DNA of 6,280 bases from contig JBBRHH010000376.1 in assembly GCA_038222915.1 (NCBI GenBank), positions 1 to 6,280 on the forward strand, in the 5' to 3' direction. The DNA is from JBBRHH01 sp038222915. GTDB lineage: Bacteria > Planctomycetota > Phycisphaerae > Tepidisphaerales > Tepidisphaeraceae. The position numbers were made by a program, and so were the translations under genes. The notes beneath the pieces were generated by a model. It had not been told where the DNA came from and did no database searches. It saw only the letters and a program-made list of their open reading frames with translations. Below, piece by piece: positions 1 to 6,280 of this stretch (within the stretch, counting starts at the first letter, position 1; the number at the start of each line of letters is the position of its first letter).

Positions 1-1401
1 CAGGGCGGCAGCGACATGCTCATCCGCGCTGTCGACTACATCCTCAGCAACGAGTCGGCCGATCTCCCCGCCACCGAAGGCGTTGCCTGGTCGACCGCCG
101 AACCAAAACAATTCGCCAGAGTCACCGGCCCCGCCCACGCCGCATTCCCCGTCGAATTGACCAACGGCAAGACATCCCTCTACATCGCGTGCGAAACCGG
201 CGATCGCCTCTTCGAATACGACGCAACTTCCAAAACGCTCAAAGACATAACCGCGGCCCACGCCCTCACCGCCAAATCCATCGCCGCAACCTGGGCCGAC
301 TTCAACGCCGACGGCCGGCTCGATCTCGCAAGCTGGGACGGCCAATCCATCACCGTCTTCACGCAAAACGCCGATGGAAAGTTCCAGGCCGGCGCAAAAC
401 TCGCCAAAGCAGATATCGATGGAGACGTCCTCAGCATCGGTGCCCTCGACACGGCGAAGCCAGGCCAGCCCGGCATCATTATCAGCACCACCGTCAATCC
501 CCTTCTCTGGATCCCCGGCACAACGCCCGCTTCGATCACAGCCGGACCTCTGCACGACCCGACCCTCAAACGCGGCCTCTGCCTCCTTGCCGACCTCGAC
601 GGCGACGGCATCGCCGACCTCCTCCAACCCTTCGAAAAAGGTTGCATGATCCTGAAAGGCGAAGGCCCGGGAAAATTCGCCGAGCCAATCTACAAACCCC
701 TCTCCATCGGCCCAGGTCGCGCATCAGCCTTCCTCGGCGACTTCGACCACGACGGCCTTCTCGACATCGCCGTCGCCTCCGAAGAGCGCTGCTCCCTCTG
801 GCAAAACAACGGCCATTTCAACTTCACCGAATCTCTCGCCGTCTCCGGCGAAATGGGCTACAAGGGAAACACCAGCGCCGTCGCCGGCGAAGCCTGCGAC
901 TTCAACCTCGACGGCCGACAGGACATCGCCCTCTTCTACTCCACCGGGCATCCCATCCTCTTCTTCAACCGCGGCTTCCGCAGCTTCGGTTTCTCCAACA
1001 CACTCGACATTGAAAAATCTGCCCTCCTCCCCGACGCCAAGGACGGCCAGCAGGCAGGCTGCATCGCCAACCTCACCGCCGACGCCCTTCCGCAATTCAT
1101 CACCATCCTCACCAACGGCGAATGCTGGATGATGACGCTCGAAATTGCCAACGAACTTCCAGCGCGCATCTTCCCCGTCCTTCCGAAAAACATCGCCGGC
1201 CCGCTCCTCGTCACCGCCTGGCGAAAAGACCGCTGCCTGGGCGCATGGAACCTCACCGCCGGCCATGCCCCGCCCGCGATCGCCTGCACTGACTCCGTCA
1301 CATTGAAATGGCAATTCCCCCGGGGAAAACCGCAATCAAAAGAAATCACACCGGGCGCAAAGAAATCCCTGCGCGTCATCCTCGAAGAAGCAAAAGAATA
1401 A
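1..1401 (+). CDS. FG-GAP/VCBS-repeat beta-propeller protein, 5'-partial
   Basis: The reading frame is open to the left edge (five codons, QGGSD, precede the first ATG at 16), so the true start lies outside. It ends in TAA. Residues here are numbered from the ATG at 16. Four clear FG-GAP/VCBS calcium-loop motifs of the D-x-[DN]-x-D-G-x-x-D type are visible: residues 95-103, 193-201, 242-250 and 295-303. Weaker copies may lie near 132-145 and 349-362. Spacing of about 50-100 residues suits blades of a beta-propeller. The last ~100 residues lack the loop and end in a basic stretch. In this family such proteins are usually exported and bind ligands or surfaces, or act as modules beside enzymatic domains; the missing N-terminus would hold any signal peptide or partner domain. 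No catalytic motif is visible, so no specific function is assigned. The gene converges on hisB with 7 bp between stop codons and is unlikely to share its regulation. Codons end mostly in C, unlike the - strand genes. Confidence 0.85.
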   Translation, partial: QGGSDMLIRAVDYILSNESADLPATEGVAWSTAEPKQFARVTGPAHAAFPVELTNGKTSLYIACETGDRLFEYDATSKTLKDITAAHALTAKSIAATWADFNADGRLDLASWDGQSITVFTQNADGKFQAGAKLAKADIDGDVLSIGALDTAKPGQPGIIISTTVNPLLWIPGTTPASITAGPLHDPTLKRGLCLLADLDGDGIADLLQPFEKGCMILKGEGPGKFAEPIYKPLSIGPGRASAFLGDFDHDGLLDIAVASEERCSLWQNNGHFNFTESLAVSGEMGYKGNTSAVAGEACDFNLDGRQDIALFYSTGHPILFFNRGFRSFGFSNTLDIEKSALLPDAKDGQQAGCIANLTADALPQFITILTNGECWMMTLEIANELPARIFPVLPKNIAGPLLVTAWRKDRCLGAWNLTAGHAPPAIACTDSVTLKWQFPRGKPQSKEITPGAKKSLRVILEEAKE

Positions 1402-1408
1402 CTGCCCC

Positions 1409-2017
1409 CTACCCGACCAGCGACCCCTTCGTGCTCGGCACCCCCGGATTGCGCGGATCGATGCTCACCGCCTGCCGCAGCGCCTTGGCAGTCGCCTTGA
1501 AAATCGCCTCGGCAATGTGATGGTTGTTCGATCCATACGGGACCGACACGTGCAGATTCATCTTCGCCGTCGTAGACAGCGCTTTGAAAAACTCCGCCAC
1601 CAGCTCCGTCGGAAAAGTCCCGATCATGTCGCCGACAAACGGTGCATTAAAAACAAATGCCGGCCTTCCCGACAAGTCCACCGCCACCTGCGCGAGGCTC
1701 TCGTCCATCGGCACGATCGCCCACCCATACCGATAGATCCCGCGCTTGTCGCCCAGCGCCTTCTCCAGCGCCTGCCCAAGCACGATGCCCACATCTTCCA
1801 CCGTGTGATGCGAATCGACGGCCAGATCACCCTCGGCGAGAATGTCGCAGTCGATCAGACTATGCCGCCCGAGCAGGTCCAGCATGTGATCGAAAAATCC
1901 CACGCCGGTGCTGGCCTTGGTCTCCCCGTGCCCATCCAGGTTCAGCTTGACCTGCACTTTGGTTTCCCGGGTTTCCCGGCGAATCTCTGCAACGCGATTG
2001 GCGATTTGTTCAGACAT
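1409..2017 (-). CDS. hisB: Imidazoleglycerol-phosphate dehydratase (HisB)
   Basis: This cytoplasmic enzyme dehydrates D-erythro-imidazoleglycerol phosphate to imidazole acetol phosphate in histidine synthesis. At 202 residues it is the usual length of the monofunctional enzyme and lacks the N-terminal histidinol-phosphatase domain of the enterobacterial fusion. Both metal-binding histidine signatures are present: HHTVED at 70-75 and NNHHIAE at 164-170. Also seen are GFFDHML at 40-46, SGRP at 116-119, FPTELVAEFF at 135-144, and the C-terminal STKGSL at 195-200. In known homologues the two repeated halves build a 24-mer with manganese sites formed by these histidines. The ATG start lies 5 bp after the hisC TAA; only a weak AAGG some 13 bases upstream could serve as Shine-Dalgarno, so translation coupled to hisC is likely. 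It makes the substrate of HisC. No hisH or other his gene follows; the next gene is convergent. Confidence 0.97.
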   Translation of the reverse strand: MSEQIANRVAEIRRETRETKVQVKLNLDGHGETKASTGVGFFDHMLDLLGRHSLIDCDILAEGDLAVDSHHTVEDVGIVLGQALEKALGDKRGIYRYGWAIVPMDESLAQVAVDLSGRPAFVFNAPFVGDMIGTFPTELVAEFFKALSTTAKMNLHVSVPYGSNNHHIAEAIFKATAKALRQAVSIDPRNPGVPSTKGSLVG

Positions 2018-2022
2018 GTTGT

Positions 2023-3099
2023 TTACGCGGCCTTTTCATCCGAACGTCCCGTCATCGCCTTGATGCCGCCAAGCAACGCGTTGTTTTCCTGGCTGGTGCC
2101 CACGGTGATGCGCACCTTGTCCGTCAGGCCGGGCTTATCGAAGTATCGAACCAAAATGCCCTGCTGCTTGAGCCCCTGATACATCGCCTTCCCATCGCCG
2201 TCCGGGCAGGTCGCAAGAATAAAGTTGGCGTGGCTCGGAATCACGTCCCACCCCATGCCGGTCAATTCCTTGGTCAGCCGCCCGCGTTCGGCCCGCACAT
2301 GGTCCCAGGTCTGCCGCGCATAATCCTGGTCTTCCAGCGCGGCCGTCGCCGCGATTACCGAAATCGCATCCGTGTTATAGCTGTCCTTCACCTTCATCAT
2401 CTCGTCGATCACGGCCGGGTGGGCGATGCCATATCCAAACCGCAGCCCCGCCAGCGAATACGCCTTGCTCAGCGTCCGCGTCACCACCACGTTTTCATAT
2501 TCCTTTACCAGCCCCGCACAATGATCGTCCGCAAAATCGACATACGCCTCGTCGATCAGCACGGCCCCGTCAAACTGATCCGCAAGCTGCGCCAGCACCT
2601 TCGGCGGCACAAACGTCCCGCTCGGTGCATTCGGATTCGCCAGGAAGATCGCGCTCGCGCCAGTGTGGATGAGCGCATCAATTGGAAGCGCCCAGTCGTC
2701 CGCCCACGGCACCGTCACAAACTTCGCATCGCTCAGTTCCGCCAGAACCGGATAAAGCGAATAGGTCGGATCGGGCGCGGCCAGGACTTGGCCCGGCCCG
2801 ACAAACGTCCGCACTGCAATCGTCAGAATATCGTCGCTCCCATTGCCGGCGATGATGTGATCCGATGAGAGACCGAGCAGCTTCGCCGCCGCGTCGCGGA
2901 ACAGGTCCGCGGTCGGGCTCGGATAGCGCCGCAGCACTTCCGGCTCAATGGCACGAATCGCCTGAATCACCTGCGGACTCGGTGGAAACGGATTCTCATT
3001 GGTGTTGATCTTGATCACCCGCTCGCCGACGCGCGGCTGCTCGCCGGGTGTATACCCGCGCATACCGCTGACGGTCTGCCGTACAAATGGTGGAGCCAT
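2023..3099 (-). CDS. hisC: Histidinol-phosphate aminotransferase (HisC)
   Basis: This is a PLP-dependent fold-type I aminotransferase converting imidazole acetol phosphate and glutamate to histidinol phosphate and 2-oxoglutarate. Numbered from the chosen ATG (358 residues, close to E. coli HisC), it shows NENPFPP at 34-40, RRYPSP at 57-62, the cofactor phosphate loop GNGSDD at 85-90, NPNAPSG at 155-161, DEAYVDF at 183-189 (Asp and Tyr contacting PLP), and SKAYSLAGLRFGY at 211-223 with the Schiff-base lysine K212. The carboxylate-binding arginine is R330 in VRITVGT. NPNAPSG departs slightly from the common NPNNPTG. The frame extends eight codons further to a GTG at 3123. ATG at 3099 is preferred because the protein then begins just before the conserved FVR...GYTPGEQP start region, and because a TATAAT overlaps the extra codons. 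Neither start has a Shine-Dalgarno. The gene is 5 bp from hisB and probably cotranscribed with it. Confidence 0.95.
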   Translation of the reverse strand: MAPPFVRQTVSGMRGYTPGEQPRVGERVIKINTNENPFPPSPQVIQAIRAIEPEVLRRYPSPTADLFRDAAAKLLGLSSDHIIAGNGSDDILTIAVRTFVGPGQVLAAPDPTYSLYPVLAELSDAKFVTVPWADDWALPIDALIHTGASAIFLANPNAPSGTFVPPKVLAQLADQFDGAVLIDEAYVDFADDHCAGLVKEYENVVVTRTLSKAYSLAGLRFGYGIAHPAVIDEMMKVKDSYNTDAISVIAATAALEDQDYARQTWDHVRAERGRLTKELTGMGWDVIPSHANFILATCPDGDGKAMYQGLKQQGILVRYFDKPGLTDKVRITVGTSQENNALLGGIKAMTGRSDEKAA

Positions 3100-3105
3100 G
3101 GCGTC

Positions 3106-3111
3106 ATTATA
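3106..3111 (-). promoter_or_regulatory. Candidate -10 element upstream of hisC
   Basis: The - strand carries a perfect TATAAT whose last base is 6 bases before the hisC ATG at 3099. With the normal -10 to +1 distance, transcription would begin at or within a base or two of that ATG, giving a leaderless mRNA. This fits the absence of a Shine-Dalgarno sequence. No convincing -35 element is found 16-18 bases upstream (the hexamer at 17-base spacing is TCTTCC), and there is no extended -10 TG. A chance match remains possible. Confidence 0.4.
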
Positions 3112-3134
3112 GCCAATGCGCACAAGATGGAAGA

Positions 3135-3155
3135 GAAAAGTGCGCGGCGCTTTTC
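3135..3155 (-). terminator. Imperfect terminator-like hairpin between hisD and hisC
   Basis: A 9-bp inverted repeat flanks a 3-base loop: on the + strand GAAAAGTGC, GCG, GCGCTTTTC. One stem position is imperfect: G-U if transcribed from the + strand, C-A mismatch from the - strand. In the - direction it lies 49 bp past the hisD stop, and the right arm runs into a pyrimidine-rich stretch (ACTTTTCTCTTCC), resembling an intrinsic terminator. The stem is AT-rich at its base and the T-run is interrupted, so termination would probably be partial. Confidence 0.35.
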
Positions 3156-3204
3156 AAACACTGCCCATTTTAACGATTGAATGCATTTACTCTGATCGCA
3201 ATAA

Positions 3205-4521
3205 TCATTTCCGCCGCACGTTCACGCTCGCCGCGTGCCCATCCAGATGCTCCGCCGTCGCCAGCGCCACGATCGCATCCGCATCCGCCATCAGCCCCTC
3301 TTTCTCATACCGCACCACACTCGCCCGTTTCAAAAATTCATACACGCTGATCCCGCTCGAAAACCGCCCCGTCGTATTCGTCGGAAGACTGTGGCTAGGC
3401 CCAGCGACATAGTCTCCCGCCGCGACCGGCGAATACGGACCGACAAAAACCGCGCCCGCGTGCAGGAGTTTCTTCAACACGCCGTCATTGTCGCTAGTCT
3501 GCAGATTCACGTGCTCGGCCGCGAACCGGTTCGCCAGTGCGATCAAATCATCCATCGAAGAACCCAATACAATTGCGCTGTCCGCCCGCAGCGCCTTCTC
3601 GATTGCCGGCACGCGCTCGCGCTGTGCCGTCTGAAGCACAAGCTGCTCCGCCACCGACGCCGCCAGCTTCTTCGACGTTGTCAACAGAAAGCAGCTTCCC
3701 GGATCATGCTCGGCCTGCGCAATCAAATCGGCCGCGATAAAATCAGCCCGCCCGGTTTCATCCGCCAGCACCAGAATCTCACTCGGCCCATAAAACGCGT
3801 CAATTCCCACGCACCCCGCGAGCGCCCGTTTCGCAAGCTGCACATACAGATTGCCCGGCCCGGCGATTTTCTCCACCGCCGGTATCGTCGCGGTTCCAAA
3901 CGCCAGCGCCCCCACCGCCGCCGCCCCACCCGCGCGAAACACCTGCGTCAACCCAAGCTCGTGACACGCCGCCAGCACCAGGTCCGTCCGCCCATACTTG
4001 CTCGGCGGCGTCACCACCGCGATTGTCTTCACCCCCGCCACTGCCGCCGGCACCGCCAGCATGATCAAACTCGAAGGATAAGACGCCTTGCCGCCCGGGA
4101 AATACAACCCCGCACTTTCCAGCGGCGTAAACCGCAGCCCAAGTTCCACGCCCGGCCGACGCAGAATCTCCACGTCCATGGGCATGATGTGCGTCTGATA
4201 TTCCCGCACCTGCGCAATCGACCGCCGCAGCGCTGAAAGCTGTTCGGCCGGCACGCGCTTGTGCGCCTCCGCCATCTCTTCGAGCGAAACACGAATCTGC
4301 TCGGCCGAAAAATTCGGGTCATCAAACTTTCGCGACGAATCCACAATCGCCGCATCCCCGCGATCCGCGACATCCGCCAGCGTATCGCGCACCGAAGCGG
4401 CTGCCGCCCCCAGCGGCCCGCGCGACAGCGCCACGTCCACCGGGTCCAGTCGAAGCTTCTTCAGTAGTTCTTCAACGCGGTCACAGTCGGCCGCGCTATC
4501 AATGTTCAATAATGGAATCAT
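3205..4521 (-). CDS. hisD: Histidinol dehydrogenase (HisD)
   Basis: This zinc-dependent cytoplasmic enzyme performs the last two steps of histidine synthesis, oxidising L-histidinol to histidinal and then to histidine with two NAD+. At 438 residues it is full length for the family. Residues matching the E. coli active site occur at a constant +10 offset: zinc ligands Q269 and H272 in AQAEHDP, D370 in AAGDYVAGPSH and H429 in LDGHAAS, plus the general acid/base pair E336-H337 in AAEHVNL. Other conserved blocks are GLYFPGGKASYPSS at 138-151, EKIAGPGNLYV at 217-227 and DAFYGPSEILVLADE at 241-255. The first ~30 residues are variable, as usual. The ATG is supported by an upstream CAGGGA. The gene starts 24 bp after the hydrolase stop, so the two may share a transcript. 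hisC follows after an unusually long gap with a possible terminator. All catalytic residues are present, so the enzyme should be active. Confidence 0.97.
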   Translation of the reverse strand: MIPLLNIDSAADCDRVEELLKKLRLDPVDVALSRGPLGAAAASVRDTLADVADRGDAAIVDSSRKFDDPNFSAEQIRVSLEEMAEAHKRVPAEQLSALRRSIAQVREYQTHIMPMDVEILRRPGVELGLRFTPLESAGLYFPGGKASYPSSLIMLAVPAAVAGVKTIAVVTPPSKYGRTDLVLAACHELGLTQVFRAGGAAAVGALAFGTATIPAVEKIAGPGNLYVQLAKRALAGCVGIDAFYGPSEILVLADETGRADFIAADLIAQAEHDPGSCFLLTTSKKLAASVAEQLVLQTAQRERVPAIEKALRADSAIVLGSSMDDLIALANRFAAEHVNLQTSDNDGVLKKLLHAGAVFVGPYSPVAAGDYVAGPSHSLPTNTTGRFSSGISVYEFLKRASVVRYEKEGLMADADAIVALATAEHLDGHAASVNVRRK

Positions 4522-4527
4522 GTTCAG

Positions 4528-4533
4528 TCCCTG
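4528..4533 (-). promoter_or_regulatory. Ribosome binding site of hisD
   Basis: The - strand reads CAGGGA six bases before the hisD ATG, a partial match to the anti-Shine-Dalgarno core at suitable spacing. It lies in the 24-bp gap after the hydrolase stop codon. It supports the ATG at 4521 as the start and contrasts with hisC, which has no such site. Confidence 0.5.
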
Positions 4534-4545
4534 CCCGAAGCGAAC

Positions 4546-6280
4546 TTACCGCTTCACCTCATAATAATAGGTCTTGTACTCGCCGCTGATCGCAAACGAC
4601 CCATCCGCCGCCAGCTTCACCGCCCGCGCCGTTGGCACCCCGTAAATATCCACCACGTTCACCGCCTTGGGTGCAAGCCCCTTCAACTTGATGTTCGCCT
4701 GCACGGGTTCCATCATCAGCGGCGGCCCGCCGATCTGCGTCAAAGTCTTTCCATCCGCGCTGTACTCCGCGTTCGTCTGGATGTCCCGCGCCATCGCGGT
4801 AATCAGCACATGCGTCGACTCCGCAAGCGCCTTGTCATCCAGCGGCGTAAAAATCAGCGAAACAAAAGGCGTGATGATCTTCGCCGACACACCCGGCAGC
4901 TCAATCGTCTGTCCCACCGCACGCCCAATCACACCCTGCGTCTTGGTCGACTGCACCATCACAAACTGATGCCCATAATCCCAGGTCAGCTCCCCGGTCA
5001 TCGACTTCACGACCTTCTGCGCCGGGTCCCAGTATTTCGAAAAATTCACGGCCTCATTCTTGCCGCCGTCAAAACTCATCGTCACCCGCCCGATCGCCAG
5101 CGCCTCCACCGGCGTCTTCAATTCACCCTTCACACTCTTCACATCATGCCCGCCGCCGGTGAAATCCTGCTTGATCGGGTCCACGCCGCTGTAAAGCTCG
5201 TCCACCTTCAACCGCCGCGCCGCCGCGATCGGTGCTTCCTTGATGTGCCCATGGCTCACCGAGAAAAACAGCGCCGGAAACTGCGCAATGTAATGCGGCG
5301 TGTCCGTCATGTACGCGCTCAAGCCCGGCCATCCATCCCCCGGATAAACCCTGCTGCTGGTAAAGTGATAAGACGAATCCCACCCCTGCAAACCCATCCC
5401 ATAAAACGCCATCAACGGCGCAGCCTCCAGCTTCCACTGGTTTGGCGGCGACTGCGTCCACTCCGTGCAGCAGAACGGCCGATCTTCCACCTGATACAAC
5501 CCGATGCTCAGCAACCCGCTCCCCGGCTGCGTCAGATGCGTCTCGTTGTTCACCTTCCCCTCACCGAGCCCATGCCCACCCGCCCCGCCGCCAAAATAGT
5601 TGTGCCGGTCGATCATGTCGGCGGCCGTATCACAATACAGATTCGCCGGATCGGCCGCCGGCCCACCCGCGCGCCAGGCCGTCGTCACCGTCACCGACTT
5701 AAACCCAATCTCGCGCAGTTCCTTCTCGCGCCGCTCATAAAACGTCCGCTGCATGTCCGTCAGGAAATGAATGAAATCCCCCGCCCGCTTCACTTGCCCG
5801 GCATATTCATAGGTCGGCCCATCTTCGCCCAGATGATGCGCCCCCATCACCTCCAGCTCCCCGTTCGCAAACGAATCGCCCGCCCGAAGGCCGCCCCACG
5901 CCTCCTTCATCGCCGCTTCGGTTGGATACTTCTTCTGTGCCCACGTGAAAAAGTGCTCACGAAGCCGCTTCGCATGCAACGGCCAATTCTTCCCATCGCG
6001 CAACCCGCCCAGCGGGTTGTAAAAGAACACGCAGTCCTCGTTCTGAAACTCCATCACCGCCACTTCAGGATCATCCACATACTTCAAGCCGGTATACGGA
6101 TTCTTATGCGACAAGAGCGCCTTCAGATAGACAAGTTGCAAGTCCTGCAACTTCGTCTCCACATTCACGAGCCCATAGGAGCTGCGAATGTCATTCGCCT
6201 TATCGACAACATCCAGCTCATTGAACAACTCCGGATCGTACCCGTCGCTCTTCGAAATCTTCTGTCCATAAAAGACGGAC
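4546..6280 (-). CDS. Glycoside-hydrolase-like protein (probable clan GH-A barrel plus beta domain), 5'-partial
   Basis: The frame runs to the right edge without an ATG; the first possible start inside it, a TTG at 6228, is preceded by 17 further in-frame codons, so at least 577 residues are seen and the N-terminus is missing. Numbered from that TTG: VAVMEFQNED at 56-65 resembles the end of strand beta-4 in clan GH-A enzymes, with E64 the candidate acid/base (NED rather than the usual NEP). RHNYFGGG at 208-215 fits beta-6. PFCCTEW at 251-257 fits beta-7, with E256 the candidate nucleophile. GLQGWD at 279-284 fits beta-8. From about 340 to the end the protein looks beta-rich, as in accessory domains of large retaining glycosidases, and closes with GEYKTYYYEVKR. 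The substrate cannot be read; beta-galactosidase- or GH5-like activity is possible. Export cannot be judged without the N-terminus. The stop is 24 bp before hisD. The fold is moderately sure, the activity is inference. Confidence 0.65.
   Translation of the reverse strand, partial: SVFYGQKISKSDGYDPELFNELDVVDKANDIRSSYGLVNVETKLQDLQLVYLKALLSHKNPYTGLKYVDDPEVAVMEFQNEDCVFFYNPLGGLRDGKNWPLHAKRLREHFFTWAQKKYPTEAAMKEAWGGLRAGDSFANGELEVMGAHHLGEDGPTYEYAGQVKRAGDFIHFLTDMQRTFYERREKELREIGFKSVTVTTAWRAGGPAADPANLYCDTAADMIDRHNYFGGGAGGHGLGEGKVNNETHLTQPGSGLLSIGLYQVEDRPFCCTEWTQSPPNQWKLEAAPLMAFYGMGLQGWDSSYHFTSSRVYPGDGWPGLSAYMTDTPHYIAQFPALFFSVSHGHIKEAPIAAARRLKVDELYSGVDPIKQDFTGGGHDVKSVKGELKTPVEALAIGRVTMSFDGGKNEAVNFSKYWDPAQKVVKSMTGELTWDYGHQFVMVQSTKTQGVIGRAVGQTIELPGVSAKIITPFVSLIFTPLDDKALAESTHVLITAMARDIQTNAEYSADGKTLTQIGGPPLMMEPVQANIKLKGLAPKAVNVVDIYGVPTARAVKLAADGSFAISGEYKTYYYEVKR
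6133..6153. repeat. Short perfect inverted repeat inside the hydrolase gene
   Basis: AAGTTGCA and TGCAACTT form a perfect 8-bp inverted repeat around a 5-base loop (AGTCC). It lies wholly within coding sequence and encodes part of an LQDLQL stretch, whose repeated Leu-Gln codons largely explain the symmetry. No T-run follows on either strand, so it does not look like a terminator. Confidence 0.5.

Larger units (their letters stand above)
3100..3204. other. hisD-hisC intergenic region
   Basis: At 105 bp (81 bp if the GTG start of hisC is used) this is the only real gap in the window. It is clearly richer in A and T than the genes on either side. It contains the hairpin and the TATAAT listed separately. 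No tRNA, riboswitch-like fold, histidine-rich leader peptide or small gene with a ribosome binding site was recognised. Confidence 0.6.

Noticed and set aside
189..1013. Overlapping + strand frame within the FG-GAP gene (274 codons)
   Set aside because: The product is an Arg/His/Pro-rich low-complexity shadow of the real frame, which has four clear D-x-D-G loops.
724..1335. - strand frames opposite the FG-GAP gene (724-1335 and 936-1379)
   Set aside because: The Gly/Glu/Val-rich translation mirrors the repeated Asp-Gly codons on the other strand; no ribosome binding site or domain is seen.
1517..2179. + strand frame across the hisB/hisC junction (220 codons)
   Set aside because: It is antisense to two well-supported enzymes and its translation is compositionally odd with no family resemblance.
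2230..2868. + strand frame opposite hisC (212 codons)
   Set aside because: It is an Arg/His-rich shadow of hisC.
3100..3123. GTG start at 3123 adding eight residues to HisC
   Set aside because: It is in frame, but has no ribosome binding site, uses a less common start codon, adds residues outside the conserved region and overlaps the TATAAT. It stays possible if transcription starts further upstream.
3124..3204. his attenuator leader peptide or T-box-like element before hisC
   Set aside because: There is no run of His codons, no start with a ribosome binding site, and the gap is too short for a T-box.
3235..4236. Long + strand open frame opposite hisD (333 codons)
   Set aside because: Its product is extremely rich in Arg, His and Pro with no recognisable domain, and it lies wholly antisense to a complete hisD with all catalytic residues. 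It is a by-product of GC-rich codon use.

Overview
The window is a G+C-rich bacterial chromosomal segment with five protein-coding regions and almost no non-coding DNA. From left to right these are the 3' part of an FG-GAP/VCBS-repeat protein gene (+ strand, open at the left edge), then three histidine-biosynthesis genes on the - strand, and the 3' part of a glycoside-hydrolase-like gene (- strand, open at the right edge). In transcription order the - strand reads: hydrolase, hisD, hisC, hisB. No RNA gene, mobile element, CRISPR array or phage gene was seen. The mix of a housekeeping his block with a Ca-loop repeat protein and a large carbohydrate-active protein suggests Planctomycetota, possibly a Phycisphaerae-like lineage. 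That is an inference from gene style, not from a marker gene.

The three enzymes cover the late part of the histidine pathway. HisB dehydrates imidazoleglycerol phosphate, HisC transaminates imidazole acetol phosphate to histidinol phosphate, and HisD oxidises histidinol to histidine. The phosphatase between HisC and HisD is not here: HisB is the short monofunctional form. The D-C-B order matches the classical hisGDCBHAFI operon, but hisG is not upstream of hisD and hisH is not downstream of hisB. The hydrolase and the convergent FG-GAP gene occupy those positions, so this is a partial his block.

The 105-bp space between hisD and the preferred hisC start is the only sizeable gap. It holds an imperfect terminator-like hairpin, and a perfect TATAAT lies just before the hisC ATG, which has no Shine-Dalgarno sequence. 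This suggests hisCB may be its own transcription unit, perhaps with a leaderless message, while hisD sits 24 bp behind the hydrolase and has a recognisable ribosome binding site. The + strand is C-rich over most of the window whichever strand is coding, consistent with replication-strand skew.

No clearly novel multi-gene system is visible. The items most worth a second look are the hisD/hisC junction, the tight linkage of a hydrolase to hisD, and the unassigned family of that hydrolase.
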